A stretch of 64,000 bases of DNA from Pseudomonas anatoliensis (GCF_017976235.1 NZ_JACVHC010000009.1:62001-126000); one strand, 5' to 3'; counted from the stretch's first letter, positions 40,640 through 50,073 are shown. The notes: generated by a model from the letters alone, not told the origin. A program made the numbers and translations.

Positions 40640-41410
40640 TCAGCGATTCAACACATCCCCCATCCACTGCAAATACTCCCCCCGCTCGGAAATCGAGTTG
40701 TGCCCCGAAGCCGGCACAACCTTGAGCAGTGCAACACCTTTGGGGAAACTGTCCAGCAGTCGCTCGGTGCTGGCGCGGGGAATCACCTCGTCATCACTTG
40801 CCGCCAGCAACAACGTCGGCACGCGGATATGCGCGGCGTACTTGCCTGACTCGAAGCGATCCTTGAGCAGCCACTTCACCGGCACCCATGGATATTGCCG
40901 CGTGGCGATTTCTTCGAGGCTGTTGTAGGGCGTGACCAGAATCAACTGCTGCACCGGACGTTGACTGGCCAGGCGAACGGCGACACCCGAGCCCAGACTG
41001 CGTCCAACCACAGCAATCTGCGCATGGCTGGCATACACCTGATCGAACAGTGCCAAGGCATCTTCGGCAATCGCCTCTTCGGATGGCGAACCACCGCTGC
41101 CGGCGAAGCCTCGGTAATTGAGCAGGTACAACGCGTACTCGGGAAATGCTTCAGCGAACTCCGGCAAGTTGCGCGACACGTCCTCGGCATTGCCGCCGAA
41201 ATAGATCAACGCACGCGGGCCGACGCGTTCGCGGGTGGTGACCCAGATATCCGCGTCCGGCATCGACAGTTTCAGCCGCGAATCCAGCGAATCGACGGCG
41301 CCGTGCTGCGGGAAATAGATCAGCGAGCGCTGAAAAACGAACAGCGCCGCGCACAGCACCAGGTACGCGGCGACAATCAATGCGACGAGTGACATCAGGG
41401 TTCGGGACAT
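40640..41410 (-). CDS. Membrane-anchored alpha/beta hydrolase (Bem46-like)
   Basis: A 256-residue hydrolase with an N-terminal membrane helix (LVALIVAAYLVLCAALFVF), then ALIYFGGNAEDVS and LLNYRGFAGSGGSPSE. The nucleophile elbow is VVGRSLGSGVA, the acid is in LLAASDDEVIP and the base in PASGHNSI. This is the Bem46/ABHD13-type arrangement with the domain facing the periplasm. The start at 41410 (MSRTLMSLV) is chosen because the helix then begins at once; no strong ribosome-binding site supports it, so 41395 is possible. Substrate unknown. Confidence 0.83.
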   Translation of the reverse strand: MSRTLMSLVALIVAAYLVLCAALFVFQRSLIYFPQHGAVDSLDSRLKLSMPDADIWVTTRERVGPRALIYFGGNAEDVSRNLPEFAEAFPEYALYLLNYRGFAGSGGSPSEEAIAEDALALFDQVYASHAQIAVVGRSLGSGVAVRLASQRPVQQLILVTPYNSLEEIATRQYPWVPVKWLLKDRFESGKYAAHIRVPTLLLAASDDEVIPRASTERLLDSFPKGVALLKVVPASGHNSISERGEYLQWMGDVLNR

Positions 41411-41522
41411 TCGGCTACTTTTAACGGGGTGGGCAGGTTCGCTGTCGCAGTGTAGTCCAGCGCTGGCAGGCGGCAGCCTGCGCACACAACGTGCAACAGA
41501 TCCACGCAGCAGGGGAACCAGC

Positions 41523-42467
41523 ATGAGCCACACTGAGGGTTACTCTCGTCGCCGATTGCTCACGCTGGCTGCCGGCGTTTCGGCGGTGTTCACCTTTGAT
41601 CGGGCGTTGGCCAATGCCACGTCGTCCGCCGCTCCCGGAGGCCAAGCCATGCAGACCCGTGCCATCCCATCCAGCTCCGAGTCCCTGCCCATGGTGGGTC
41701 TGGGCACCTATCGCGGCTTCGACGTCGCGCCGGGCGATCCGGCCTATCGGCAACTGCCGGCGGTCCTCGACGAACTGTTCGCCAAGGGTGGCACGGTGGT
41801 CGACAGCTCGCCCATGTATGGCCGCGCCGAAGAAACGACCGGTGAACTGCTGTCGATCCACGAACCGCGCTCGCTGGCATTTTTGGCGACCAAGGTGTGG
41901 ACGAGGGGACGTGAGGAAGGCATCGCGCAGATGGAGCAGTCGTTCAGTCTGTTGCGTACCGAGCGTATCGACCTGATGCAGATTCACAATCTGCTCGACT
42001 GGCAAACTCACCTGCCAACCCTGCGCGAATGGAAGGCGCAGGGACGCATTCGCTACATCGGCATCACTCACTACACGTCGTCCGCTTATGACGAAGTCGA
42101 AGCGGTGCTGAAAGCCGAGCAACTGGACTTCCTGCAAATCAACTACGCCCTCGATGACCGTGGCGTGGAAAAACGCATCCTGCCGCTGTGTCGCGAGCGT
42201 GGGGTGGCAGTGATCTGCAATCGGCCGTTTGGTGGCGGTGGCTTACTTGCCCGGCTCAAGGGCCAACCCCTGCCAGCCTGGGTGTCGGACGTGCAGGTCA
42301 ACAGTTGGCCGCAACTGGCGCTGAAGTTTTTGCTGGCGCACCCCGCGGTCACTTGCGTGATTCCCGGTACCGGTAATCCGCGCTACATGGCGGATAACGT
42401 CAAGGCCGGGTTCGGGCCGATGCTCACCGATGCGCAGCGGCATCAGTTGATTGCGTTGGTGAGTTAG
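41523..42467 (+). CDS. Tat-exported aldo/keto reductase
   Basis: A 314-residue aldo/keto reductase with a twin-arginine signal (YSRRRLLTLAAG, residues about 7-30). The barrel begins PMVGLGTYRGFDV. The catalytic tyrosine is in SSPMYGRAEETTGELL, the lysine in LATKVWTRG and the histidine region in IDLMQIHNLLDW. Export by Tat implies folding with NADP(H) before transport, unusual for this family, so an unknown periplasmic role is implied. It converges with the LysR gene (four-base overlap) and is divergent from the Bem46-like gene. Confidence 0.86.
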   Translation: MSHTEGYSRRRLLTLAAGVSAVFTFDRALANATSSAAPGGQAMQTRAIPSSSESLPMVGLGTYRGFDVAPGDPAYRQLPAVLDELFAKGGTVVDSSPMYGRAEETTGELLSIHEPRSLAFLATKVWTRGREEGIAQMEQSFSLLRTERIDLMQIHNLLDWQTHLPTLREWKAQGRIRYIGITHYTSSAYDEVEAVLKAEQLDFLQINYALDDRGVEKRILPLCRERGVAVICNRPFGGGGLLARLKGQPLPAWVSDVQVNSWPQLALKFLLAHPAVTCVIPGTGNPRYMADNVKAGFGPMLTDAQRHQLIALVS

Positions 42468-43363
42468 TTTTCACCGCGAAACCGCAACGCCTCCAGCAAC
42501 AACGCAAACGCCGGTGCCGCCTGCCGCCGGCTCGGGTAGTAGAGGTGATAACCGGCAAACGTCGGGCACCAGTCTTCCAGGACTTGCACCAGACGACCCT
42601 CGGCCAGATGTTGCGCGACGAGATTTTCCGGGATGTAACTCAAGCCGAAGCCATCCAGTGCGGCATCGAGCAACGGGTAGACGCCGTTCAGTGTGATTTG
42701 CCCGGACACCCGCACGTTCAGGCTTTCGCCGTCCTTTTCGAATTCCCAGGTGTACAGCCCGCCGTTAGTAGGCAGGCGCAGGTTGTTGCAGGCGTGCTCG
42801 GTCAGATCGCGTGGGGTATTTGGCGCTGAACGAGTGGCAAAGTAGGCCGGCGAACCGACGACGGCCATGCGCATGTCCGGGCCGATGCGCGTGGCGATCA
42901 TGCCTTGCGCCACGTCTTCACCCAAACGCACGCCGGCATCGAAACCCTGGCCTGCGATATCGACGAAACCGTAATCGCAGCAGATCTCAACGGAAATGTC
43001 CGGGTATTGCGGCAGGAATGTCTTGAGCACCGGGCGCAGCAGCCAGTCCAGCGAATGGTCGGTGGCGCTGATGCGAATCTTGCCGGCCGGGGTGTCGCGC
43101 AGGTTGCTCAGGGCGGCGAGTTCCTGCTCGATCTCTTCGAAGCGCGGGCCCACGGTTTGCAGCAGATGTTCGCCGGCCTCGGTGGGGGAGACGCTGCGGG
43201 TGGTGCGGGTCAGCAGGCGCAAGCCGAGGCGTGCTTCGAGTGCGCGAATGGTATGGCTGAGCGCCGACTGCGAGACGCCGAGCTTGGCCGCGGCTTTGGT
43301 GAAACTGCGCTCGCGCGCTACGGCGAGGAAGGCGAGCAGGTCGCTGGCGTTTTCACGAAGCAT
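42464..43363 (-). CDS. LysR-family transcriptional regulator
   Basis: A 299-residue LysR regulator. The DNA-binding helix-turn-helix spans residues about 8-65 (FLAVARERSFTKAAAKLGVSQSALSHTIRALEARLG), and the effector domain has KIRISATDHSLDWLLRPVL and a closing FAGYHLYYPSRRQ strand. It resembles the group that controls oxidoreductases in pseudomonads. Candidate targets are the neighbouring aldo/keto reductase and cupin genes; its own promoter faces the cupin gene. Confidence 0.9.
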   Translation of the reverse strand: MLRENASDLLAFLAVARERSFTKAAAKLGVSQSALSHTIRALEARLGLRLLTRTTRSVSPTEAGEHLLQTVGPRFEEIEQELAALSNLRDTPAGKIRISATDHSLDWLLRPVLKTFLPQYPDISVEICCDYGFVDIAGQGFDAGVRLGEDVAQGMIATRIGPDMRMAVVGSPAYFATRSAPNTPRDLTEHACNNLRLPTNGGLYTWEFEKDGESLNVRVSGQITLNGVYPLLDAALDGFGLSYIPENLVAQHLAEGRLVQVLEDWCPTFAGYHLYYPSRRQAAPAFALLLEALRFRGEN

Positions 43364-43444
43364 TGATCAGTTTCCTGCATAAGTTTTTTCAGATTCTAGT
43401 CGATTATCTAAACAGTACGGCCCGGTAAAGTGAACGCACGTCTC

Positions 43445-43549
43445 GTGTAGGCGCTGGCGCAGGCTGCGATCTTTTGATCTTGCTTTCCTGCGGGTCAAGA
43501 TCAAAAGATCGTCCGATCGCGGCCCGAGCCTTCGGCAGCTCCTACAGGG
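43445..43549. repeat. REP pair, long-variant right arm
   Basis: The left arm is degenerate (GTGTAGGCGCTGGCGCAGGC). The right arm carries the CGTCCGATCGCGGCCCGAGC insertion variant, also found at 9776-9811, 48266-48306 and 53800-53837. Confidence 0.85.
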
Positions 43550-43577
43550 GGATTGAATCATTTTTCTGGAGAATGTC

Positions 43578-44054
43578 ATGAACCCGATTGCTGCCTCTGC
43601 GCTGACTCTTTCCTTGCTCGCTGGCGATGTTCAGGCCAATGAACCCGCGCGTGTGACCGTAACTCCCAACGGTTCGCAACCTTCGGCCAAGGGGCCGAGT
43701 GACTGGTTTGTCGGCACGGTGCGCGTCGATGCGCCGTTCAAGGGCACCGACGAGGCCCGAGTCAGTGGCGCCACGGTGACCTTTGAACCCGGCGCACGCA
43801 CGGCGTGGCACACCCATCCGTTGGGTCAGACGCTGATTGTTACTGCCGGTTCAGGTTTTGTGCAGGAATGGGGCCAGCCGATTCGCGCGATTCGGCCCGG
43901 CGACACGGTGTGGATCGCACCGGGGGCCAAGCATTGGCATGGCGCAGCACCGACGACGGCGATGACGCATATCGCCATTGCTGAAGTGTTGGACGGCAGT
44001 GTGGTGGAGTGGATGGAGCAGGTGAGTGAGGCGCACTATCCGCGCACCGAGTGA
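43578..44054 (+). CDS. Exported cupin-domain protein
   Basis: A 158-residue protein with a short signal peptide (MNPIAASALTLSLLAGDVQA). The cupin barrel follows: FEPGARTAWHTHPLGQTLIV gives the first metal-binding histidines, and APGAKHWHGAAP the second motif. It resembles small cupins of the mandelonitrile-lyase/carboxymuconolactone type. An enzymatic role is not established. TGGAGAATG-type ribosome-binding sequence precedes the ATG. It is divergent from the LysR gene, a plausible regulator. Confidence 0.82.
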   Translation: MNPIAASALTLSLLAGDVQANEPARVTVTPNGSQPSAKGPSDWFVGTVRVDAPFKGTDEARVSGATVTFEPGARTAWHTHPLGQTLIVTAGSGFVQEWGQPIRAIRPGDTVWIAPGAKHWHGAAPTTAMTHIAIAEVLDGSVVEWMEQVSEAHYPRTE

Positions 44055-44061
44055 CCCGATG

Positions 44062-44242
44062 ACCCTCACCCCAGCCCTCTCCCGGAGGGAGAGGGGGCCG
44101 ACCGAGGTGTCTGGCACTATGCATCGACCTGAAACAACGATGTCGATTATGGATTCACAACTGAACGTTCAAGTCGGCGTACCTCTCGAACATCCCCGAA
44201 TCGGTCCCCTCTCCCAGTGGGAGAGGGTTAGGGTGAGGGGCT
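44062..44242. repeat. Pair of CCCTCACCCC-type repeats in inverted orientation
   Basis: ACCCTCACCCCAGCCCTCTC (with GGAGGGAGAGGGGG) at 44062-44098 is matched by CCCCTCTCCCAGTGGGAGAG and GGTTAGGGTGAGGGG at 44203-44242. This repeat type is unrelated to the REPs above. The 105 bases between hold no gene. Confidence 0.8.
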
Positions 44243-44252
44243 CTTCAGGTCT

Positions 44253-46451
44253 TCAGATCATCGCCGGCAACGAATCGAGAATCTTGTCCAGCGTGATCGG
44301 ATACTCGCGCACCCTTGCTCCGGTGGCGTTGTAGATCGCGTTGGCCACCGCCGCACTCACCCCGCAAATCCCCAACTCACCGACACCCTTGGCCTTCATG
44401 GGCGAGGAAATCGGGTCTGTTTCATCAAGGAAAATCACCTCCTGATGCGGGATGTCGGCATGCACCGGCACTTCGTATCCGGCCAGATCATGGTTGACGA
44501 AGAAACCGAGTTTTTTATCGACCGCCAATTCCTCCATCAACGCCGCGCCAACGCCCATGGTCATCGCGCCGATCACCTGACTGCGCGCCGCTTTCGGATT
44601 GAGAATCCGCCCGGCCGCGCACACCGCGAGCATACGCCGCACGCGGACCTCGCCCGTCGCCGCATCCACCGCTACTTCGACGAAGTGCGCGCCAAATGTC
44701 GATTGCTGATACTGCTTTTCGAGGTCGGCGAATTCGATGCTGTCTTCAGCCACCACCTCACCATTTTTCGCAGCATCACGCAGCGCCACACTTTTGCCGC
44801 CGACCCGCACCTGACCGTCAACAAACTCCGCCTGATCTGCCGCCATGCCCAATTTTCCGGCGATCGCCTCACGCAATTTCACGCACGCGGCATACACGCC
44901 GGCAGTCGAGCAATTGCCGCCAAACTGGCCGCCGGAACCCGCCGACACCGGGAAATTTGAATCGCCCAGCCGCACCACGACATCGTCAATGCCTACGCCC
45001 ATCATTTCCGCAGCCGTCTGCGCAATGATCGTGTAGCTGCCGGTGCCGATATCGGTCATGTCGGTTTCTACAGTGATCTTGCCGTCACGCTCCAGCCGCA
45101 CCCGCGCGCCGGACTTCATCAACAGGTTGTTGCGGATCGCTGCGCCGACGCCCATGCCGATCAGCCAGCGACCTTCGCGACGGCTGCCCGGTTTGGCGTT
45201 GCGCTTGTCCCAGCCGAATTTTTCGGCGCTGGTCTGCAGGCATTCGATCAAACGTCGTTGCGAGAACGGACGCTCGGTTTTCACCGGATCAACCTGAGTG
45301 TCGTTGAGAATGCGGAACTGCACGGGATCAAGTTTGAGCTGTTCGGCCATTTCGTCCATGGCGATTTCCAGTGCCATCAATCCCGGCGCTTCGCCGGGTG
45401 CACGCATGGCGTTGCCCTCAGGCAGATCCAGCGGTGCCAGACGCATGGTCACCAGACGATTTTGCGCCGCGTACAGCAACTGACTCGGCTGCGCTGCGAC
45501 TTCAACCTTGCCCTCCGCGAGATTGCCCGACCAGCCTTCATGCGCGATGGCGGTGAGCTTGCCGGCCGCCGTGGCGCCCATGCGGATGCGCTGGATGGTG
45601 GCGGGGCGATGCGTGGTGTTGTTGGCGACCTGCGGGCGGGCGAGGGCGACTTTCACCGGTCTGCCGGCCATGCGCGCACCGAGGGCCGCGAGGATCGCGT
45701 CGGCGCGAATAAACAGTTTGCCGCCGAAACCGCCGCCGATGTAAGGCGAGATCAAGCGGACTTTTTCCTTGGGCAGACCGAGGGTTTCGGCGATGTCGCC
45801 GACGCTCCAGGCGATCATTTGATTCGACGTCCACAGCGTCAGTTGATCGTCTTTCCACGCGGCCAGCGTCGCGTGGGGTTCCATCATCGCGTGGGACTGG
45901 TCGGGGGTGGTGTAGGTCTGGTCGAATTGCACCGGGGCGCCGGCGAAAGCGGTCGCGAAATCGCCGTGGGTGACGTCGGGCATTTCTTCTTTCTGCTCGA
46001 CGCCTTTGTCACGCACGCTGGCCAGATCGAACTCGCCTTTGCTCGCGACGTAATCGACCTTGACCAATTGTGCGGCGGCGCGGGCCTGCTCGAAGGTCTC
46101 GGCAACCACCAGTGCAACGGCCTGGTGATAGTGCTGAACCTCGGGCCCGGCCAACAAGTGCGCGGCGTTGTACTGGCCCTTGCCAAGCTTGCCGGCATTG
46201 TCGGCGGTGACGATGGCCAACACGCCGGGCGCAGCTTTTGCGTCGGCGAGATCAATGTGGCTGATGCGACCCTTGGCGATGGCCGAACCGACCATGAAAC
46301 CGTAGGCCTGATTGGCCACGGCTTCATGCTGTTCGTAAGCGTAAGGCGCCTGGCCGCAGGTTTTCAGCTTGCCTTCGATGCGATCGGTCGGCTTGCCGAT
46401 CACCTTCAATTGATCAATCGGATTGGTCGTGGCGGGCGTGTCGAATTTCAT
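44253..46451 (-). CDS. paoC: Molybdopterin-binding subunit of periplasmic aldehyde oxidoreductase (PaoC type)
   Basis: A 732-residue large subunit of the xanthine dehydrogenase family, binding molybdenum cofactor and oxidising aldehydes to acids. Family parts include IGGGFGGKLFIRADAILAALGAR, AMRAPGEAPGLMALE, a long glycine-rich DIGTGSYTIIAQT region and the active-site glutamate in GVGELGICGVSAAV. It is the last gene of a three-gene operon, overlapping the FAD subunit by four bases. No XdhC/PaoD-type cofactor chaperone gene is present nearby. Confidence 0.92.
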   Translation of the reverse strand: MKFDTPATTNPIDQLKVIGKPTDRIEGKLKTCGQAPYAYEQHEAVANQAYGFMVGSAIAKGRISHIDLADAKAAPGVLAIVTADNAGKLGKGQYNAAHLLAGPEVQHYHQAVALVVAETFEQARAAAQLVKVDYVASKGEFDLASVRDKGVEQKEEMPDVTHGDFATAFAGAPVQFDQTYTTPDQSHAMMEPHATLAAWKDDQLTLWTSNQMIAWSVGDIAETLGLPKEKVRLISPYIGGGFGGKLFIRADAILAALGARMAGRPVKVALARPQVANNTTHRPATIQRIRMGATAAGKLTAIAHEGWSGNLAEGKVEVAAQPSQLLYAAQNRLVTMRLAPLDLPEGNAMRAPGEAPGLMALEIAMDEMAEQLKLDPVQFRILNDTQVDPVKTERPFSQRRLIECLQTSAEKFGWDKRNAKPGSRREGRWLIGMGVGAAIRNNLLMKSGARVRLERDGKITVETDMTDIGTGSYTIIAQTAAEMMGVGIDDVVVRLGDSNFPVSAGSGGQFGGNCSTAGVYAACVKLREAIAGKLGMAADQAEFVDGQVRVGGKSVALRDAAKNGEVVAEDSIEFADLEKQYQQSTFGAHFVEVAVDAATGEVRVRRMLAVCAAGRILNPKAARSQVIGAMTMGVGAALMEELAVDKKLGFFVNHDLAGYEVPVHADIPHQEVIFLDETDPISSPMKAKGVGELGICGVSAAVANAIYNATGARVREYPITLDKILDSLPAMI

Positions 46452-47401
46452 GCTTCTTCCCTCGCTTGCGCCAACACCGAACCGAGCGTGCGCTCGACCA
46501 GAGTCAGTTTGAATTGGTTGTCGTGGCTCGGCGTTGCGCCGTCGAGCAGGCGTTCGCTGACGGCTTTTGCACCCTTGGGCAGCAATGCGTCAGCCGCTTC
46601 CACTCGCCACGGTTTCGGCGCAATACCGCCGACTGCGACGCGACCGCTGCCGTCCTTTTGCAGGATCAAACCGACGGACACCAGAGCAAACGCGTACGAC
46701 GAGCGATCACGCACCTTGTGATAGATGTGGGTGCCGCCCACCGGTGCAGGCAAGGTCACGGCCGTGATGAATTCGCCGGCGCCGAGGCTGGTTTCGATAT
46801 TCGGCGTGTTGCCCGGCAACAGATGAAAATCCGCCATGGCGATGCTGCGGGTGCTGCCATCGGGTTTCACCGTTTCAATCTGCGCATCGAGCGCGCGCAT
46901 GGCAATCGCCATGTCACTCGGGTGCGTGGCGATGCAGGCATCACTGACGCCGATGATCCCCAGTTGCCGGGTGACCCCGCCAATTGCCGAACAGCCACTG
47001 CCAGGATTGCGTTTGTTGCAGGCCTGATTTGTGTCGTAGAAGTACGGGCAGCGGGTGCGTTGCAACAGGTTGCCGGCGGTGGTCGCCATGTTGCGCAACT
47101 GGCCGGAAGCGCCGGCGAGCAAGGCGCGGGACAGCAGTGCATAGTCTTTCCTGACCCGGGCGTCGGCCGCCAGATCGGTGTTGCGCACCAGCGCGCCGAT
47201 GCGCAAACCGCCCTCGGGTGTGGCTTCGATCGTGTCCAGGCCCAGGTGATTGACGTCGATCAGGTGCAGCGGGGTTTCGATGTCGAGTTTCATCAGGTCG
47301 AGCAGGTTGGTGCCGCCGGCGATGAACTTCGCGCCCTCGATCTGCGCCGCTTGTGCAGCGGCGGCGGGGGAGTCGGCGCGTGTGTAATTGAACGGTCTCA
47401 T
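46448..47401 (-). CDS. paoB: FAD-binding subunit of periplasmic aldehyde oxidoreductase (PaoB type)
   Basis: A 317-residue FAD subunit. FAD motifs are KFIAGGTNLLDLMK and NMATTAGNLLQ. After these comes a cysteine cluster (TRCPYFYDTNQACNKRNPGSGC), as in PaoB, where extra cysteines hold a 4Fe-4S cluster absent from ordinary xanthine dehydrogenases. The RDRSSYAFALVSV block is family-typical. It overlaps the genes on both sides by four bases, so the three subunits are translated together. Confidence 0.91.
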   Translation of the reverse strand: MRPFNYTRADSPAAAAQAAQIEGAKFIAGGTNLLDLMKLDIETPLHLIDVNHLGLDTIEATPEGGLRIGALVRNTDLAADARVRKDYALLSRALLAGASGQLRNMATTAGNLLQRTRCPYFYDTNQACNKRNPGSGCSAIGGVTRQLGIIGVSDACIATHPSDMAIAMRALDAQIETVKPDGSTRSIAMADFHLLPGNTPNIETSLGAGEFITAVTLPAPVGGTHIYHKVRDRSSYAFALVSVGLILQKDGSGRVAVGGIAPKPWRVEAADALLPKGAKAVSERLLDGATPSHDNQFKLTLVERTLGSVLAQAREEA

Positions 47402-48021
47402 GCCGGCACCTCCGCGACTTCAGTGATGGCTTCGATGATGTTCGAGTAGGCGCCGCAGCGGCAGATATTGCCGCTCATGCGCTCCTGGAATTCGGAAGCA
47501 ATCAGCTTTGGCGACTCGGTCAGGCTGGGGCTGACGTGGCTGGGAATGCCGTCGCGGATTTCCTTGATAACCGCGACTGCCGAGCAGATCTGCCCCGGCG
47601 TGCAGTAACCACATTGATAGCCATCGTGCTTGATGAACGCGGCTTGCATCGGGTGAAGGTTGTCCGGCATGCCGAGGCCTTCGATCGTGGTGATCTCACT
47701 GCCTTCGTGCATCACCGCCAATGTCAGGCATGAGTTGATCCGCCGACCATCGGCGATCACCGTGCACGCACCGCACTGGCCGTGGTCGCAGCCTTTTTTG
47801 CTGCCGGTCAGGTGCAGGTGTTCACGCAGCGCGTCGAGCAGGGTGGTGCGGTTGTCGACTTCAAGGGACTGGGGTTTGCCGTTGACTTGAAGGGTCACTT
47901 TGTTCATGGCCGGTTGCTCCAGGTTGGCGGCGTAGGCCTTGAGGCTGATGAATGGCGGCATCGCGAACGCCGTTGCGGTCACGGCGCCGAGAATCAAAAA
48001 TTTACGTCGGGAAATCGGCAT
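47398..48021 (-). CDS. paoA: 2Fe-2S subunit of periplasmic aldehyde oxidoreductase (PaoA type), Tat-exported
   Basis: A 207-residue iron-sulfur subunit. A twin-arginine signal (SRRKFLILGAVTATAFAMPP) lies at the N terminus, so the assembled complex goes to the periplasm. The plant-type cluster is CDHGQCGACTV with a downstream cysteine, and the second cluster is in CGYCTPGQIC and GNICRCGAY. The start at 48021 puts the Tat motif at residues 5-8; a longer frame upstream lacks support. First gene of the operon. Confidence 0.92.
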   Translation of the reverse strand: MPISRRKFLILGAVTATAFAMPPFISLKAYAANLEQPAMNKVTLQVNGKPQSLEVDNRTTLLDALREHLHLTGSKKGCDHGQCGACTVIADGRRINSCLTLAVMHEGSEITTIEGLGMPDNLHPMQAAFIKHDGYQCGYCTPGQICSAVAVIKEIRDGIPSHVSPSLTESPKLIASEFQERMSGNICRCGAYSNIIEAITEVAEVPA

Positions 48022-48198
48022 GGTTCGATTCCTTTTTCTCTCAATCAGGCGGCAGGGCTGTGAATGGCCCATAGGGGCTTGCCGGCATGTTTGCCAGTCT
48101 CGTTCTAGGAGTGACCGCTGGAGAGAGGAAAAGGTTTTTGCGGATTTTCGCTATAGAGTTATTTGCTCAGCTCATGAATCGCCAGATACGCAAAATCC

Positions 48199-48306
48199 CC
48201 TGTAGGAGCTGCCGAAGGCTGCGATCTTTTGATTTTGCGCTTTTAAGATCAAAAGCAAGATCAAAAGATCGTCCGATCGCGGCCCGAGCCTTCGGCAGCT
48301 CCTACA
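48199..48306. repeat. REP pair, long-variant right arm
   Basis: The left arm is the common GCCGAAGGC form. The right arm carries the CGTCCGATCGCGGCCCGAGC insertion. It lies in the 297-base gap between lldP and paoA, which otherwise shows no gene. Confidence 0.88.
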
Positions 48307-48318
48307 CACGGGGGGCGT

Positions 48319-50073
48319 TTAGTTCCCGCCGACGACCATGTGGGTGAATGGTGAAACGTAGGCCTGCAACGTCACCAGCCCACCCACCAGAATCGCCAGC
48401 ACAATCGAGTGGAAGAACACGTAACGCAGAATCTCGCCCTCATGCCCATACCAACGGGTCGCGGTCGAGGCGACCACAATCGACTGCGCATCGACCATTT
48501 TGCCCATGACCCCACCGGAGCTGTTGGCCGCCGCCATCAGTACCGGGCTGATGCCGAGCTGTTCCGCCGTCACCCGTTGCAGTCCGCCGAACAGCACGTT
48601 GGACGCGGTGTCGGAACCGGTCAACGCCACCCCTAGCCAGCCGAGCAGGGTGCCGAACATCGGGTAGAAAATCCCCGTCGCCGCGAACGCCAGGCCCATG
48701 GTTGCGTCCAGGCCCGAGTAGCGCGTGAGAAACCCCAGCGCCAGCATCGCCGCGATGGTGATCAGCGAAAAACGCACCACCCACAGCGTGCGCAGGTATT
48801 GCTTGATCAGCTGCGGGATCGAATAGCCCATCAGCAAACCGCCGACGATCGCCGCCAGCAAAATTCCGCTGCCGGTGCTGGTCAGCCAGGTGAACTTGTA
48901 GACTGCCTCTTCGGTTTTTGGCGTCGGCACCACGGGTGGCACTTTCTCGACTTGTTGATGCAGCGTCGTGAACACGATGGCCGGGGCGAAGATCGGGTTG
49001 GCCTCGCGCATCGGCTTGCCTTGCGGATCGAGCTTGGCCGATTGTGTGACCGGATCAATCGCCGGCCGGGTGTCAAACAGATTTTTGAAGCCCTGCGTGC
49101 CCCAGGCAAACACGAACACGGTGAGAATGAACCACGGCATCCACGCGCGCATCACGGCCGGGCGCGCCTGATCGCTGAACGCGGCGCTGGCGGTGACTTT
49201 TTCTTCATCGACTTTGGAGTTGTCGACCCTGCCCGATAGCGCCGCCGAGGTGTGAATGGTCGCCGGTTTCCAGACCTTCAGGAACAGCGTCAGGCTGGCC
49301 ATGGAAATCAGCGCGGCGATCACGTCCACCAGCATCGGGCCGTGGTAGTTCGATACCAGAAACTGCGGCACGGCGAAGCTGACGCCCGCGACCAGAATCG
49401 CTGGCCAGACCTCGAGCATCTTGCGCCATCCGGCGAACGCCCAGATCAGCCAGAACGGCACCAGCACCGAGAAGAATGGCAGTTGCCGACCGACCATCAT
49501 CGACAGCTCCATCTCATCCAGACCGGTGACTTTGGCGAGTGTGATGATCGGTGTACCGAGTGCGCCAAAAGCTACCGGTGCCGTGTTGGCGATCAGTGCC
49601 AGGCCAGACGCGGCCAATGGCGAAAAACCGAGGCCGATGAGGATCGCCCCGGTTACCGCCACCGGTGTACCGAAACCTGCCGCACCTTCGAAGAAAGCAC
49701 CGAAGCAAAAAGCGATCAGCAACAGCTGCAAGCGGCGATCATCGGTGATCCGCGCCAGCGAATCCTGCAGCACTTTGAACGAACCGTTCTCGGTGGTCAG
49801 GCGATGCAGAAAGATGATGTTGAGCACGATCCAGCCGATTGGCAGCAAGCCATTGGCGGCGCCGAACAGTGCCGCCGACCCGGCCATGGAGGCGGGCATG
49901 CCGAACGCGAAGATCGAGATCAGCAGCGCCGATGCCAGCGCCAGCAGCGCCGCCAGATGCGCCTTGACGTGAAAGAACGCTAGCGCCGCCAGCATCACCA
50001 CCACCGGGACGGCGGCCATGAGCGTGGAAATCACCGGATTGCCGAACGGGTCGTAGATTTGCTGCCAGACCAT
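48319..50073 (-). CDS. lldP: L-lactate permease
   Basis: A 584-residue proton symporter of the LctP family for L- and D-lactate and glycolate. The N terminus MVWQQIYDPFGNPVISTLMAA is characteristic, as are GFGTPVAVTGAILIGLGFSP, FFEGAAGFG and the C-terminal SSGGVMGKMVDAQSIVVA. About 14 membrane helices are expected. AGAGG precedes the ATG at 50073. No lldR, lldD or dld gene is next to it, so it appears to be a solitary locus or separated from the dehydrogenase genes. Confidence 0.93.
   Translation of the reverse strand: MVWQQIYDPFGNPVISTLMAAVPVVVMLAALAFFHVKAHLAALLALASALLISIFAFGMPASMAGSAALFGAANGLLPIGWIVLNIIFLHRLTTENGSFKVLQDSLARITDDRRLQLLLIAFCFGAFFEGAAGFGTPVAVTGAILIGLGFSPLAASGLALIANTAPVAFGALGTPIITLAKVTGLDEMELSMMVGRQLPFFSVLVPFWLIWAFAGWRKMLEVWPAILVAGVSFAVPQFLVSNYHGPMLVDVIAALISMASLTLFLKVWKPATIHTSAALSGRVDNSKVDEEKVTASAAFSDQARPAVMRAWMPWFILTVFVFAWGTQGFKNLFDTRPAIDPVTQSAKLDPQGKPMREANPIFAPAIVFTTLHQQVEKVPPVVPTPKTEEAVYKFTWLTSTGSGILLAAIVGGLLMGYSIPQLIKQYLRTLWVVRFSLITIAAMLALGFLTRYSGLDATMGLAFAATGIFYPMFGTLLGWLGVALTGSDTASNVLFGGLQRVTAEQLGISPVLMAAANSSGGVMGKMVDAQSIVVASTATRWYGHEGEILRYVFFHSIVLAILVGGLVTLQAYVSPFTHMVVGGN

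Noticed and set aside
43566..43577. cupin gene as part of the Pao operon
   Set aside because: The cupin gene is on the opposite strand and is separated from paoC by an inverted repeat pair, so it cannot be co-transcribed.
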